Source: Mangrovactinospora gilvigrisea (GTDB taxonomy: Bacteria; Actinomycetota; Actinomycetes; Streptomycetales; Streptomycetaceae). Taken from it: 64,000 bases of DNA. The stretch lies in assembly GCF_001879105.1 (NCBI RefSeq), contig NZ_MLCF01000127.1:1-64000 (forward strand). Direction: 5' to 3'. This document shows, in pieces, positions 52,892 to 64,000 of this stretch. The notes under the pieces are model-generated. The model was not told the DNA's origin. It searched no databases and saw only the letters and a program-made list of their open reading frames with translations. Position 1 is the stretch's first letter, and the number at the start of each line of letters is the position of its first letter. Position numbers and translations under genes: made by a program.

Positions 52892-53842
52892 TCACGCTGC
52901 GGAAGCGTCGTAGTTGACGAAGCGGCGGGTCACCCAGAAGACCAGCAGCGCCAGCAGCATCCCGAAGAGGAAGAGCGCCACCGCCATCGCCGAGGCGAAG
53001 CCCAGCTGGGCGTAGCTGAACGCGTTCTTGTACAGGTAGTACATGTAGAAGAGCGTTCCGTTGTCCGGGCCGCCGCCGGTCATGATGTACGCCTGGGTGA
53101 AGACCTGTAGGCCACCGCTGATCCCGGTGATCAGGTTGAAGAGGATCGCGGGGGTGAGCAGCGGCAGCGTGATCTTGGTGAAGGACTGCCAGGGGTTGGC
53201 GCCGTCGATCCGCGCGGCCTCGTAGAGCGTCTGCGGGATGTTGTTGAGGCCGGCGAGGAAGATCAGAGCGGCGTTGCCTGCGCCCAGTTGAGCCATCACC
53301 ACGATGACGACCTTGGCGGAGGTCGGCTCGGCCAGGTAGTTGACGTTGCCGCCGCCGAACGCCTCGATGACCTTGTTGACGATGCCGTACTGGGGGTTGA
53401 CCAGCACGACGAAGATGAAGGACATCGCGAAGACCGGGACCAGCGAGGGCACATAGAGCGCCGTCCGGTACCAGGCGACTTCCTTGACATTGCGGTTCAT
53501 CGCCAGGGCCAGCAGCACCGAGACGACGAGCCCGATGGGCACGGCGAGCACGGCGTAGAAGAGCGTGTTCCCGATGGACTGGCCGACCAGCGGGTCGGTG
53601 AACAGGCTCTTGTAGTTGTCCCAGCCGATGAACTTGGCGTGGTTCATCCCGGTGTAGCTGGTGAAGCTGATGATGATCGAATACACGAGCGGGTACGCGA
53701 TAAAGACGAGGAACCCGATCGCCCAGGGGGTCAGGAACAGCAGGCCCCGCCGCATGTTCTGCTTCTCACGCGGCGACATGGGCTTGCGTGGCTCCCGCCT
53801 CCTTCCGGCGCTCGGCGCCTGCGCCTGCAGGGTGTCGGCCAT
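52892..53842 (-). CDS. Sugar ABC transporter permease, MalF type (second system)
   Basis: A 316-residue permease with six helices and the EAA loop YEAARIDGANPWQSFTKITLP. ATG at 53842 was chosen over a TTG three codons earlier because of spacing to GGGAGGG. It is the first gene of the operon, preceded by a perfect 14-bp operator-like palindrome at 53890-53903. Confidence 0.92.
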   Translation of the reverse strand: MADTLQAQAPSAGRRREPRKPMSPREKQNMRRGLLFLTPWAIGFLVFIAYPLVYSIIISFTSYTGMNHAKFIGWDNYKSLFTDPLVGQSIGNTLFYAVLAVPIGLVVSVLLALAMNRNVKEVAWYRTALYVPSLVPVFAMSFIFVVLVNPQYGIVNKVIEAFGGGNVNYLAEPTSAKVVIVVMAQLGAGNAALIFLAGLNNIPQTLYEAARIDGANPWQSFTKITLPLLTPAILFNLITGISGGLQVFTQAYIMTGGGPDNGTLFYMYYLYKNAFSYAQLGFASAMAVALFLFGMLLALLVFWVTRRFVNYDASAA

Positions 53843-53889
53843 TTTCAGCAATCCCTCCCAGATGGCTGCAATGCCGTGGCAGCGGTGTC

Positions 53890-53903
53890 GGACAACGTTG
53901 TCC
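53890..53903. promoter_or_regulatory. Palindromic operator GGACAACGTTGTCC before the second sugar ABC operon
   Basis: A perfect 14-bp palindrome with a central CG and the ACAACGTTGT core, as in sites of several LacI-family sugar repressors. It lies 48 bp upstream of the MalF-type start. No regulator gene lies beside this operon, so the repressor must be encoded elsewhere. Confidence 0.6.
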
Positions 53904-54536
53904 AGACCCCCCGCAGATGGGGCGTCTCCCGAGCACCGTTTCCGGAAGTGTGGGGTTGGGGCGGCAGCACGTCAAGATGTCGTGCCATAACAGATCGTCA
54001 ATCTCCCGGGCCGGTACCCGGGGTTGCAGGCCCCCGCCGCGGAAGTCTGCGGAGGTCAATCCGCTTGCGGCCCCTGCGTTCGAAGGGATCGAGGAAGATC
54101 GGCCGCATCCGGCCGCCGCGCCTCCACATGTCGCACTATGTAGCCGTTGCGGCCGTCGAGTTGGGGGAGCGCCTGGGTGTGCGGACGCTCGCGCCGCCGG
54201 ATCCCGCCCGCACCCTCAGCCGTCGCGTCGGAGGTGCTCGATCGGCGCGTGCGGATCGGTGTCGGGATGGCCGGAATGCTGACGCTCGGTGATCGGACTC
54301 TGCCTGTGCCCCTCCGGGGCGGTGTGTCGAGAAGGGACGATTCTCTTCCGGATAGCGATCTGCGGCGTCCGAACGGACATGGGTTCCGCCCGATGTTGCT
54401 CCTAGTTGCCCGTATCCGTGTGCTCAACGGGATTTCGCATCATGGGACTTGTCGCTGTGGCAAGGTGGGCGCCTGCCTGATGTCGGCAACATGACCATGT
54501 CAGCGTGGGGGAACACAGACGTGGAGGTCGTCCCGC
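53904..54536. other. Intergenic stretch without a convincing gene
   Basis: About 630 bp between the ABC operon operator and the flavoprotein gene. Several open frames exist on both strands, but none has a good ribosome site, codon bias or recognisable protein. The composition is less extreme than the genes around it. It presumably carries the promoters of both flanking units. Confidence 0.5.
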
Positions 54537-55226
54537 TTGACTTCGGTACAGCCACGCTTGGGCGGTTTGCCCGGCAGCCAAGGCGAGCACCGGCTCCAGG
54601 AGGAGTACGGTTCCGCCGGGCGTGCCCGCCGCTTCTATGACGATCAGGTCCTGGACCATCTGAACCCGCGGATGCGGGAGTTCGTGGCCCGGCAGGAGCT
54701 GGTCTTCGTCGCCACGGCCGACGGCCGCGGCGAGTGCGACTCCAGCCTGCGGGCCGGCCCGCCCGGGTTCGTCCGGGTGCTGGACGACCGCAGGGTCGCC
54801 TACCCCGAGTACCGGGGCAACGGCGTGCACGCCTCGCTCGGCAACATCAGCGAGAACGCCCATGTCGGCCTGCTCTTCGTGGACTTCGTCCGCGACATCA
54901 TTGGGCTGCACGTCAACGGCGGCGCCGGCATCGTCGACGACGACGCGCTGCGCCGCTCCGTCCCCGACCTCCCCGAGGAGACCGTCCCCGGCCGGCGCGC
55001 CGCGCACTGGGTGGTGGTGGACGTCGAGGAGGCCTACATCCACTGCGCCAAGCACATACCCCGGATGGTGCCCGTCGCCCGCGGACGGGAGTGGGGCACC
55101 GACAACCCCCGCCGGAAGGGCGGGGACTTCTTCGGCGCGAAGGAAGGACGCCAGGAGAAGGACGAGCAGCACTCCGGCCCGCCGGGCGGGGAGGAGGGGC
55201 GCGCGGCCGGGAGGCCGCATGCCTGA
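54537..55226 (+). CDS. Pyridoxamine 5'-phosphate oxidase-like flavoprotein
   Basis: A 229-residue PPOX-type split-barrel flavin protein. Landmarks: LNPRMREFVARQELVFVATA (substrate/flavin strand), GECDSSLRAGPPGFVRVLD, YPEYRGNGV, and YIHCAKHIPRM. The TTG start is supported by GGAGG nine bases upstream and by the N-terminal match; no ATG or GTG exists in frame nearby. Its end overlaps the flavohaemoglobin start by 8 bp, so the two are translationally coupled. The C-terminal 40 residues are polar and low in complexity. Confidence 0.8.
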   Translation: MTSVQPRLGGLPGSQGEHRLQEEYGSAGRARRFYDDQVLDHLNPRMREFVARQELVFVATADGRGECDSSLRAGPPGFVRVLDDRRVAYPEYRGNGVHASLGNISENAHVGLLFVDFVRDIIGLHVNGGAGIVDDDALRRSVPDLPEETVPGRRAAHWVVVDVEEAYIHCAKHIPRMVPVARGREWGTDNPRRKGGDFFGAKEGRQEKDEQHSGPPGGEEGRAAGRPHA

Positions 55227-56382
55227 GCCGGCGGCGGACCTGGGGAGCATCGTCCGCGGCTCGCTCGGCCGCCTCTCCGGGGAGGCGGACGCCCTGGTCG
55301 CGCACTTCTACGCGGCGCTCTTCACCGCCGCCCCCGCGCTGCGCGAGATGTTCCCGGTCGCGATGGACCACCAGCGCGACCGGCTCTTCAAGGCGCTCTG
55401 CGACGCCGCCGGGCTCCTCGACGACCCGGCGCGGCTCGACCGCTACCTGTCCCAACTGGGCCGTGACCACCGCAAGTACGGGGTGGTCCCGGAGCACTAC
55501 GCGCCGGTCGGCGAGGCGCTGATGGCCACCCTGCGCGCGCACGCCGGGGAGGCGTGGACGGCACCCGAGGCGGAGGCGTGGGCGGCGGTCTACAACCACA
55601 TGGCCTCGGTGATGATCGCCGCCGCCGAGGAGGACGCGGCCGCCCACCCGCCGGTGTGGAGCGCCGTGGTGGTGGACCACCAGCTGCGCACCCCGGACGT
55701 CGCGGTGCTCACCGTCCGGCCCGACCAGTACTACCCCTACCGGGCCGGCCAGTACGCCACCGTGGAGACGGGCCGCTGGCCGCGCGTCTGGCGGCCCTAC
55801 TCGATCGCCAACGCCCCGCGTCCGGACGGCCTGTTGACGCTGCACGTGCGGGCGGTTCCGGCGGGGTGGGTGAGTTCGGCGCTGGTGCGGCACACCGGCG
55901 TCGGGGACGTGATCCGGCTGGGGCCGGCGCGCGGCTCGATGGTGGTGGCGGGGGAGCTGACCCGCCGGGTGCTGTGCGTGGGCGGCGGCACGGGCCTGGC
56001 GCCGGTGAAGGCGCTCGCCGAGGAGATGGTGACGGTGAACCGCCCGCCGTCGCTGCACCTGTTCTTCGGCGCGCGCACCCGCGAGGAGCTCTACGACTGG
56101 GCGGACCTGGAGCGGATGGCGTCGTTCTACCCGCGGCTGCTGGCGGTGCCGGTGGTCTCGGACGACCCGGGCTGGTCGGGGGTGCGCGGCACGCTCTCGG
56201 AGGTGCTGCCGGCGCAGGGGCGGTGGACGGACCACGAGGCGTTCGTCAGCGGGCCGGACCCGATGGTGCGCTCGGTGGTGGCGTGGCTACGGTCGGAGGG
56301 GGTGCCGGAGGAGCGGCTGCACTTCGACCTCTTCGGCCCGGACGGGGAGCGCGCCCCGGCGCGGGTGCCGGCCGGCGTCTGA
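55219..56382 (+). CDS. hmp: Flavohaemoprotein (globin plus FAD/NAD reductase)
   Basis: A 387-residue flavohaemoglobin. The globin domain (1-140) has Tyr31 at the B10 position and proximal His84 in DHRKYGVVPEHY. The FAD domain has RPYSIANAP near 195, and the NAD domain has GGGTGLAPVKALAEE near 255. The family converts NO to nitrate with O2 and NAD(P)H. It is slightly short because the C-terminus ends soon after the reductase domain. Overlap with the PPOX gene suggests a joint nitrosative or oxidative-stress function. Confidence 0.85.
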   Translation: MPEPAADLGSIVRGSLGRLSGEADALVAHFYAALFTAAPALREMFPVAMDHQRDRLFKALCDAAGLLDDPARLDRYLSQLGRDHRKYGVVPEHYAPVGEALMATLRAHAGEAWTAPEAEAWAAVYNHMASVMIAAAEEDAAAHPPVWSAVVVDHQLRTPDVAVLTVRPDQYYPYRAGQYATVETGRWPRVWRPYSIANAPRPDGLLTLHVRAVPAGWVSSALVRHTGVGDVIRLGPARGSMVVAGELTRRVLCVGGGTGLAPVKALAEEMVTVNRPPSLHLFFGARTREELYDWADLERMASFYPRLLAVPVVSDDPGWSGVRGTLSEVLPAQGRWTDHEAFVSGPDPMVRSVVAWLRSEGVPEERLHFDLFGPDGERAPARVPAGV

Positions 56383-56409
56383 GCGGCCCCGCCCCGCGAG
56401 CCGCGGGGT

Positions 56410-56790
56410 TCAGCACCGCTCGGCGGTGCCGACCTGCGCGGCGGCCGCCTCGGCGACGTCCGCGTAGGGCGGCAGCACGCCGTGCAGCCGGACCAGGCGG
56501 ATGACGGTCGCCACCCGGCCGGTCGGCCGGTAGACGAGTCGGAGCCAGCCGCCGCGCTCGGCCAGTTGGCTGCGTATCCGCACCAGCAGGCCGAGCGTGC
56601 AGCACTCCAGGAAGGTGACCCCGCGCAGGTCGACGACGAGCCGCGGCGGGCCTTCGAGGGGTTCGAGGACGCGCCGCATGGCGGCCTCGAACTCCTGCAG
56701 GGTCGCGATGTCGAGCTCGCCCTGCGGAGCCAGCACGGCGACATCGCCTCCCGGTGCGGAGGCGGGTCGGCGCTGAGAGGGGAGGGTCAT
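56410..56790 (-). CDS. STAS-domain anti-sigma-antagonist-like protein with atypical phospho-site
   Basis: A 126-residue STAS protein: DVAVLAPQGELDIATLQEFEAAM, then LVVDLRGVTFLECCTLGLLVRI. In SpoIIAA-type antagonists the motif is D-S-S/T-G-L with a phosphorylated Ser; here it reads E-C-C-T-L, so the phospho-acceptor Ser is missing. ATG at 56790 has GGGGAGGG upstream. It converges with the flavohaemoglobin gene. It may bind partners without phospho-control, which is inference. Confidence 0.8.
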   Translation of the reverse strand: MTLPSQRRPASAPGGDVAVLAPQGELDIATLQEFEAAMRRVLEPLEGPPRLVVDLRGVTFLECCTLGLLVRIRSQLAERGGWLRLVYRPTGRVATVIRLVRLHGVLPPYADVAEAAAAQVGTAERC

Positions 56791-57033
56791 GGCTGCCAAC
56801 CGGGGTGACGTGCGCGGACACGCGGGTGCTGCTGGTGCGGCTCGTCGTGCCGGGGGCCGGGGCGCGATGAGGCGACGATATGTCGATCTGTGCGCCATGG
56901 GGTGCGATTGCGGGAATCGAGGGACCTTCTGCCCCAGGTTCGGACCGACATGGGTGAACCCCCGCGCATCAGTACGAAATGTGACGCGCGCGGCATGTGA
57001 TCGCGTGGGCCCCGCGGGTGCTGCCGGCCGCTG

Positions 57034-57699
57034 CTACCAGCCGCGCGCCCGCCACTCGGCGAGATGCGGGCGCTCCGCCCCGAGCGTGGTGTCGTTGCCG
57101 TGGCCGGGGTAGACCCAGGTCTCGTCCGGCAGCACGCCGAACACCTTCTCCTCCAGCCCGCCCATCAGCGCCGCGAACTCGGCCGGGCTCGTGGTCCGCC
57201 CCGGGCCGCCGGGGAACAGGTCGTCCCCGGTGAACAGGTGCGGCGGGCCCTCCGGGTCGTCGTAGACCAGCACCACCGAGCCGGGGGTGTGCCCGACCAG
57301 GTGGCGGACGCCCAGCGCGATCCGGCCGAAGCGCACCACCGCGCCGTCGTCCAGCAGCAGGTCGGTGCGGACCGGGATGCCCTCCGCGTCCTCCCGGCCG
57401 GCCGCGGTGCGGGCGCCCGTGACGCGCACCACCTCGGCGAGCGCCTGCCAGTGGTCGGGATGGCGGTGGGTGGTGACCACCGTCTCCAGGGAGGAGCCGT
57501 GGCCGGTGCCGACCAGCTCCACAAGGGTGCGGGCGTCGTTGGCCGCGTCGACGAGCAGCTGCTGGCCGGTCTCCCGGCAGCGCAGCAGGTAGGCGTTGTT
57601 GTCCATGGGGCCGACGGCGACCTTGCTGATGACGAGACGGGGCAGTTCCCGCACGTCCGGAGGGCCGCCGACCTTCACGCTGCCGTGGTAACCGGTCAT
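57034..57699 (-). CDS. Metallo-beta-lactamase-fold hydrolase (glyoxalase II-like)
   Basis: A 221-residue MBL-fold hydrolase with the metal motif THRHPDHW (HxHxDH, about 80-87), LVGHTPGSV, the metal Asp in FTGDDLFPG and a C-terminal [11 protein letters not shown] at 57699 was chosen; the open frame continues upstream across the uvrA promoter region. It is divergent from uvrA with about 115 bp between the starts. It probably hydrolyses a thioester or similar substrate. Confidence 0.88.
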   Translation of the reverse strand: MTGYHGSVKVGGPPDVRELPRLVISKVAVGPMDNNAYLLRCRETGQQLLVDAANDARTLVELVGTGHGSSLETVVTTHRHPDHWQALAEVVRVTGARTAAGREDAEGIPVRTDLLLDDGAVVRFGRIALGVRHLVGHTPGSVVLVYDDPEGPPHLFTGDDLFPGGPGRTTSPAEFAALMGGLEEKVFGVLPDETWVYPGHGNDTTLGAERPHLAEWRARGW

Positions 57700-57814
57700 G
57701 CGCCTTAGCCTAGGTCGGTCGGGGCGGTTCGTCTGTTCCTGCCGTCCGTTGTCAGTGGCGTGTGCGACCGTGGAGCGCGTACCAACTGCACACAGAAGAG
57801 AGTGAGGGCAAGCG

Positions 57815-60835
<3,021 letters not shown>

Positions 60836-60910
60836 GCGTCCGGTTCGCGCGGCGCCCCGGCGACCCACCCTTACGGGGAGGGCAGCCGGGGGCCGCGTAG
60901 GCTGACGTCC

Positions 60911-61393
60911 GTGACCGCAACGAATCACAGCGAGAACGACGAAACCACCGAGACCGCCGTCCCCGGGCGCACCACCCGCCGCACCGTGCTGCACGGCGCG
61001 GCCGCGGGCGGCGCCGCGCTGGCGGCCGGTGCCGCGCTCACCGCCTGCGGCGGGGGCGGCGGCGACTCCAAGGGCAACGGCCCCTCCTCGGCCACCACGC
61101 TCGGCGCGGCCTCCGAGGTCCCGGTCGGCGGCGGCAAGGTGTACGGCAGCGCCAAGGTCGTCGTCACCCAGCCGACCAAGGGCACCTTCCACTGCTTCAG
61201 CGCCATCTGCACCCATCAGGGCTGCACGGTGGGCTCGGTGCAGAAGGGCGTCATCGCGTGCCCCTGCCACGGCAGCGAGTTCTCGGTGAGCGACGGCTCC
61301 GTCAAGCAGGGCCCGGCGGACAAGCCGCTGCCGTCCGTCCCGCTGAAGGTCGAGGGCGGGAAGCTGGTCGCCGGCCCGGCGAAGAAGAGCTGA
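60911..61393 (+). CDS. Rieske [2Fe-2S] protein, Tat-type lipoprotein-like
   Basis: A 160-residue small Rieske protein. The N-terminus has [15 protein letters not shown] (Tat-like) and a lipobox-like LTAC near residue 46. The cluster motifs CTHQGC (about 99-104) and CPCHGS (about 117-122) provide the two Cys and two His ligands. It would act as an electron carrier at the outer face of the membrane; the partner is unknown. The GTG start is at 60911. Its stop overlaps a fragment of a toxin-antitoxin locus. Confidence 0.9.
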   Translation: MTATNHSENDETTETAVPGRTTRRTVLHGAAAGGAALAAGAALTACGGGGGDSKGNGPSSATTLGAASEVPVGGGKVYGSAKVVVTQPTKGTFHCFSAICTHQGCTVGSVQKGVIACPCHGSEFSVSDGSVKQGPADKPLPSVPLKVEGGKLVAGPAKKS

Positions 61394-61535
61394 CGAGCAC
61401 CAGGCCGCGCTCGACCGCCTCGGCGAGCTCGTCGAGGATTACGAGAGCCGCAACGGCGCCCTCACCGAGGACGAGCTCGCCGGCGCGCACGACGAGCTTT
61501 TCGGCGCGGGCCCCGGTAGCCGGAGCGCCGCGTGA
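61392..61535 (+). pseudogene. Truncated antitoxin C-terminal fragment
   Basis: An open stretch without a start codon reads [18 protein letters not shown], then SRNGALTEDELAGAHDEL, then a stop at 61533-61535. This matches the C-terminal tails of antitoxins paired with PIN toxins (a helix ending in an acidic ITEEEL-type segment). The DNA-binding N-terminal half is missing; the fragment begins right at the Rieske stop. It overlaps the toxin GTG by GTGA as in intact modules. Confidence 0.55.
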
Positions 61536-61744
61536 ACCAGGCCCTTGTCCTCAACGGCGAGGGCCTCTCGCGCTTCCTCCGCGACGACCGGCGAGTGGCC
61601 GGGTTCATCGCTGCCACGTACCAGAGCGGATCGCTTGTCTGCACCAGCGCCATGACGGTCATTGAGGCCGCCTCCGACCCGGAGGATCTCGCCCTGATCC
61701 TGGGCGAGGATGGCGCCAAGCGCATTCGCGTCGTAGCGCTCTGA
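61532..61744 (+). pseudogene. PIN-domain toxin with internal deletion
   Basis: A 70-residue frame. Residues 1-46 match the N-terminal half of a PIN toxin (VLNGEGLSRFLRDDRRV, then SAMTVIEA). The next ~24 residues match the C-terminal end (SDPEDLALIL, then RIRVVAL). The middle of the domain, with the other acidic metal ligands, is missing, and the first conserved Asp is Asn (VLN). It is thus almost certainly an inactive remnant of a VapC-like toxin. Confidence 0.6.
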
Positions 61745-61787
61745 GCCGTTTGGGGCCACCCCCGCCGGACTTCTGCCACCCCCGCCG

Positions 61788-62794
<1,007 letters not shown>

Positions 62795-62798
<4 letters not shown>

Positions 62799-63805
62799 GA
62801 GACGGGGGCCTCCTCGGGGTGCTCGTGCAGCAGGCAGGCGGCGAGCCCGCGGCCGTCCGCGACCGGTCCGAGCCGGGGCAGCCGGCGGTCGCAGGCGTCC
62901 AACCGGCGGTCGCAGCGGGGGTGGAAGGCGCAGCCGGGCGGCGGGTCGGCGGGGTCGGGCGGGGTGCCGGGGATGCCGTGCAGGACGGAGAGCGGGGCGT
63001 GCAGCGGAGGGAAGGAGTCGCGCAGCCCGCGGGTGTAGGGGTGCTGCGGGGCGTCGTGGATGGCGCGGGCGGCGCCGATCTCCACGATCCGGCCGGCGTA
63101 CATGATGGCGATCCGGTCGGCGAGCTCCAGCAGCAGCGACAGGTCGTGGGTGACGAAGACGACGGCGAAGCCGAGGCGGCGGCGCAGGCCGAGGATCTGC
63201 TTCATGATCTGGCGCTGCATCACCACGTCGACGGCGGTGGTGGGTTCGTCCATCACCACCAGCGCCGGGTCGCAGGCGAGGGCGAGGGCGATGGTGGCGC
63301 GCTGCCGCATCCCGCCGGACATCTCGTGGGGGTAGGCGCCGGACCGCTCGGCGGGGATGCCGACCATGCCGAGGAGTTCGGCGGTGCGGGCGGCGACGGC
63401 CTCCTTGGTGATGCCGCGGCGGTGCTCGCGCAGCACGTCGGCGAATTGCGCGGAGAGCCGCATCACCGGGTTGAGGGCGTCCATCGCGGACTGCAGCACG
63501 ATGGACATCTCCCGCCAGCGCAGGGCGCGCAGGCGCTTCTCGTCGGCGGCGGTGAGGTCGACGGTGCCGCCCCCGTCGGCGTCGTCGCGGTGCAGCAGGA
63601 TGCGGCCGGCGGTGATGGCGGCGGGCGGGCGCTGCAGCTGCGTCAGCGCGGTGATCAGCGTGGACTTGCCGGATCCGGACTCCCCGGCGATGCCGAGGAT
63701 CTCCCCCCGGCGCAGCGTCAGATCGACCTCGGCGCAGGCCCGGACGCTCCGCTCGCCGCCGAGGTAGTCGACGCAGAGCCCCTGCGCCTCCAGGAGCACG
63801 CTCAT
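62795..63805 (-). CDS. Oligopeptide ABC transporter ATPase, DppD/OppD type
   Basis: A 336-residue ABC ATPase with Walker [12 protein letters not shown], signature MSGGMRQRATIAL and Walker B ALVVMDEPTTAVD. The C-terminal Cys motif reads GCAFHPRCDRRLDAC. ATG at 63805 was chosen; the frame extends upstream through a repeat element. Its partner DppF overlaps it, and a DppC-type permease precedes it. Confidence 0.92.
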
Positions 63806-63832
63806 CCCAGGTCTCCGTCCGCGAGGTGGGCG

Positions 63833-63868
63833 CCCATCAGGGGCGCGGGGAACTGCGCGAGTGGGCAC
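63833..63868 (+). repeat. GGGGCGCGGGGAACTGCGCGA dispersed repeat copy
   Basis: CAGGGGCGCGGGGAACTGCG matches the repeats at 32991, 35287, 35371 and 40286. It lies in the 80-bp gap between the permease stop and the DppD start, within an operon. Confidence 0.75.
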
Positions 63869-63884
63869 GACCGGCCTGAACTGA

Positions 63885-64000
63885 TCATGCGGCCTTCACC
63901 GCCTGCTGCGCCGCTCGTCGCGCCGCGCCCAGCCTCGGGTTGGCGATCTCGTCGATGCCGAAGTTGATGAGCCCGGTCGCGGTGCCGAGCGCCGCGATGC
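63885..64000 (-). CDS. Peptide ABC transporter permease (DppC type), C-terminal end
   Basis: The last 37 residues of a minus-strand frame that runs off the window: GTATGLINFGIDEIANPRLG, followed by an Ala/Arg-rich tail and TGA (63885-63887 on the plus strand). The NFGIDEIANPRL segment is characteristic of DppC/OppC permeases, and it precedes the two ATPase genes in the expected order. Confidence 0.8.
   Translation of the reverse strand, partial: IAALGTATGLINFGIDEIANPRLGAARRAAQQAVKAA

Noticed and set aside
53904-54490. Several 60-160-codon open frames in the gap before the flavoprotein gene
   Set aside because: They overlap in several frames, lack ribosome sites and show no protein-like composition.
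57700-57814. LexA-type SOS box between the MBL hydrolase gene and uvrA
   Set aside because: No GAAC-N4-GTTC palindrome is present; the GTTC copies near 57728 are direct repeats.

Overview
The window is chromosomal DNA of very high GC content from a Streptomyces-like actinomycete. The pointers are GTG and TTG starts with GGAGG-type ribosome sites, a chaplin-type surface protein, a SARP-type regulator, DUF317 proteins, SCO6880/SCO6881-family conjugation proteins, and a repeated GGGGCGCGGGGAAC intergenic motif.

Positions 1 to about 13,120 are the right part of an integrative (probably conjugative) element; its left end lies outside the window. It starts with type IV secretion-like genes (a DUF6112 fragment, a VirB8-like protein, SCO6881 and SCO6880 family proteins). 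Two DUF317 paralogues follow, then a five-gene cargo operon: a histidine-decarboxylase-like PLP enzyme, an unknown protein, an MFS transporter, an ATP-grasp ligase and a lipoprotein. It closes with an excisionase and a convergent tyrosine integrase. Just beyond the integrase lies the severed 3' end of an acyl-CoA dehydrogenase gene, beginning at a 19-bp interrupted palindrome that I read as the attachment core. The cargo operon is the best candidate for an undescribed small-molecule system.

Positions 13.2 to 25 kb are chromosomal accessory and cell-surface genes. They include an alpha/beta hydrolase, a virginiamycin B lyase homologue, a sugar isomerase-like protein, and a 1010-residue regulator fusing SARP, NB-ARC and hydrolase modules. 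A TIGR04222-type protein, a VOC protein, a single-domain wall-anchored chaplin, a PGRP amidase and an MFS transporter follow. Positions 25 to 36.5 kb form a uronate/sugar locus: uxaC diverges from a binding protein, two permeases, a DUF624 protein, a LacI regulator and two Gfo/Idh/MocA dehydrogenases. Two LacI-type operators lie between uxaC and the transporter. A GNAT protein and a D-2-hydroxyacid dehydrogenase follow.

Positions 36.5 to 46.5 kb carry an amine oxidase, coaE, a PF12897-type aminotransferase, a TRM11-like methyltransferase, a BCCT transporter, glmS, small conserved genes and one gene with an apparent frameshift. Positions 46.5 to 61 kb are anchored by uvrB and uvrA. Between them lie TerD and TerC proteins, a second sugar ABC transporter with its own palindromic operator, a PPOX flavoprotein overlapping a flavohaemoglobin, a STAS protein lacking the usual serine, and an MBL hydrolase. 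The right end holds a Rieske protein, a decayed toxin-antitoxin pair and a peptide ABC transporter running off the edge.

Neither sugar ABC system encodes an ATPase here, so both presumably share one encoded elsewhere (MsiK-type in streptomycetes). I saw no tRNA, rRNA, insertion sequence or CRISPR array.
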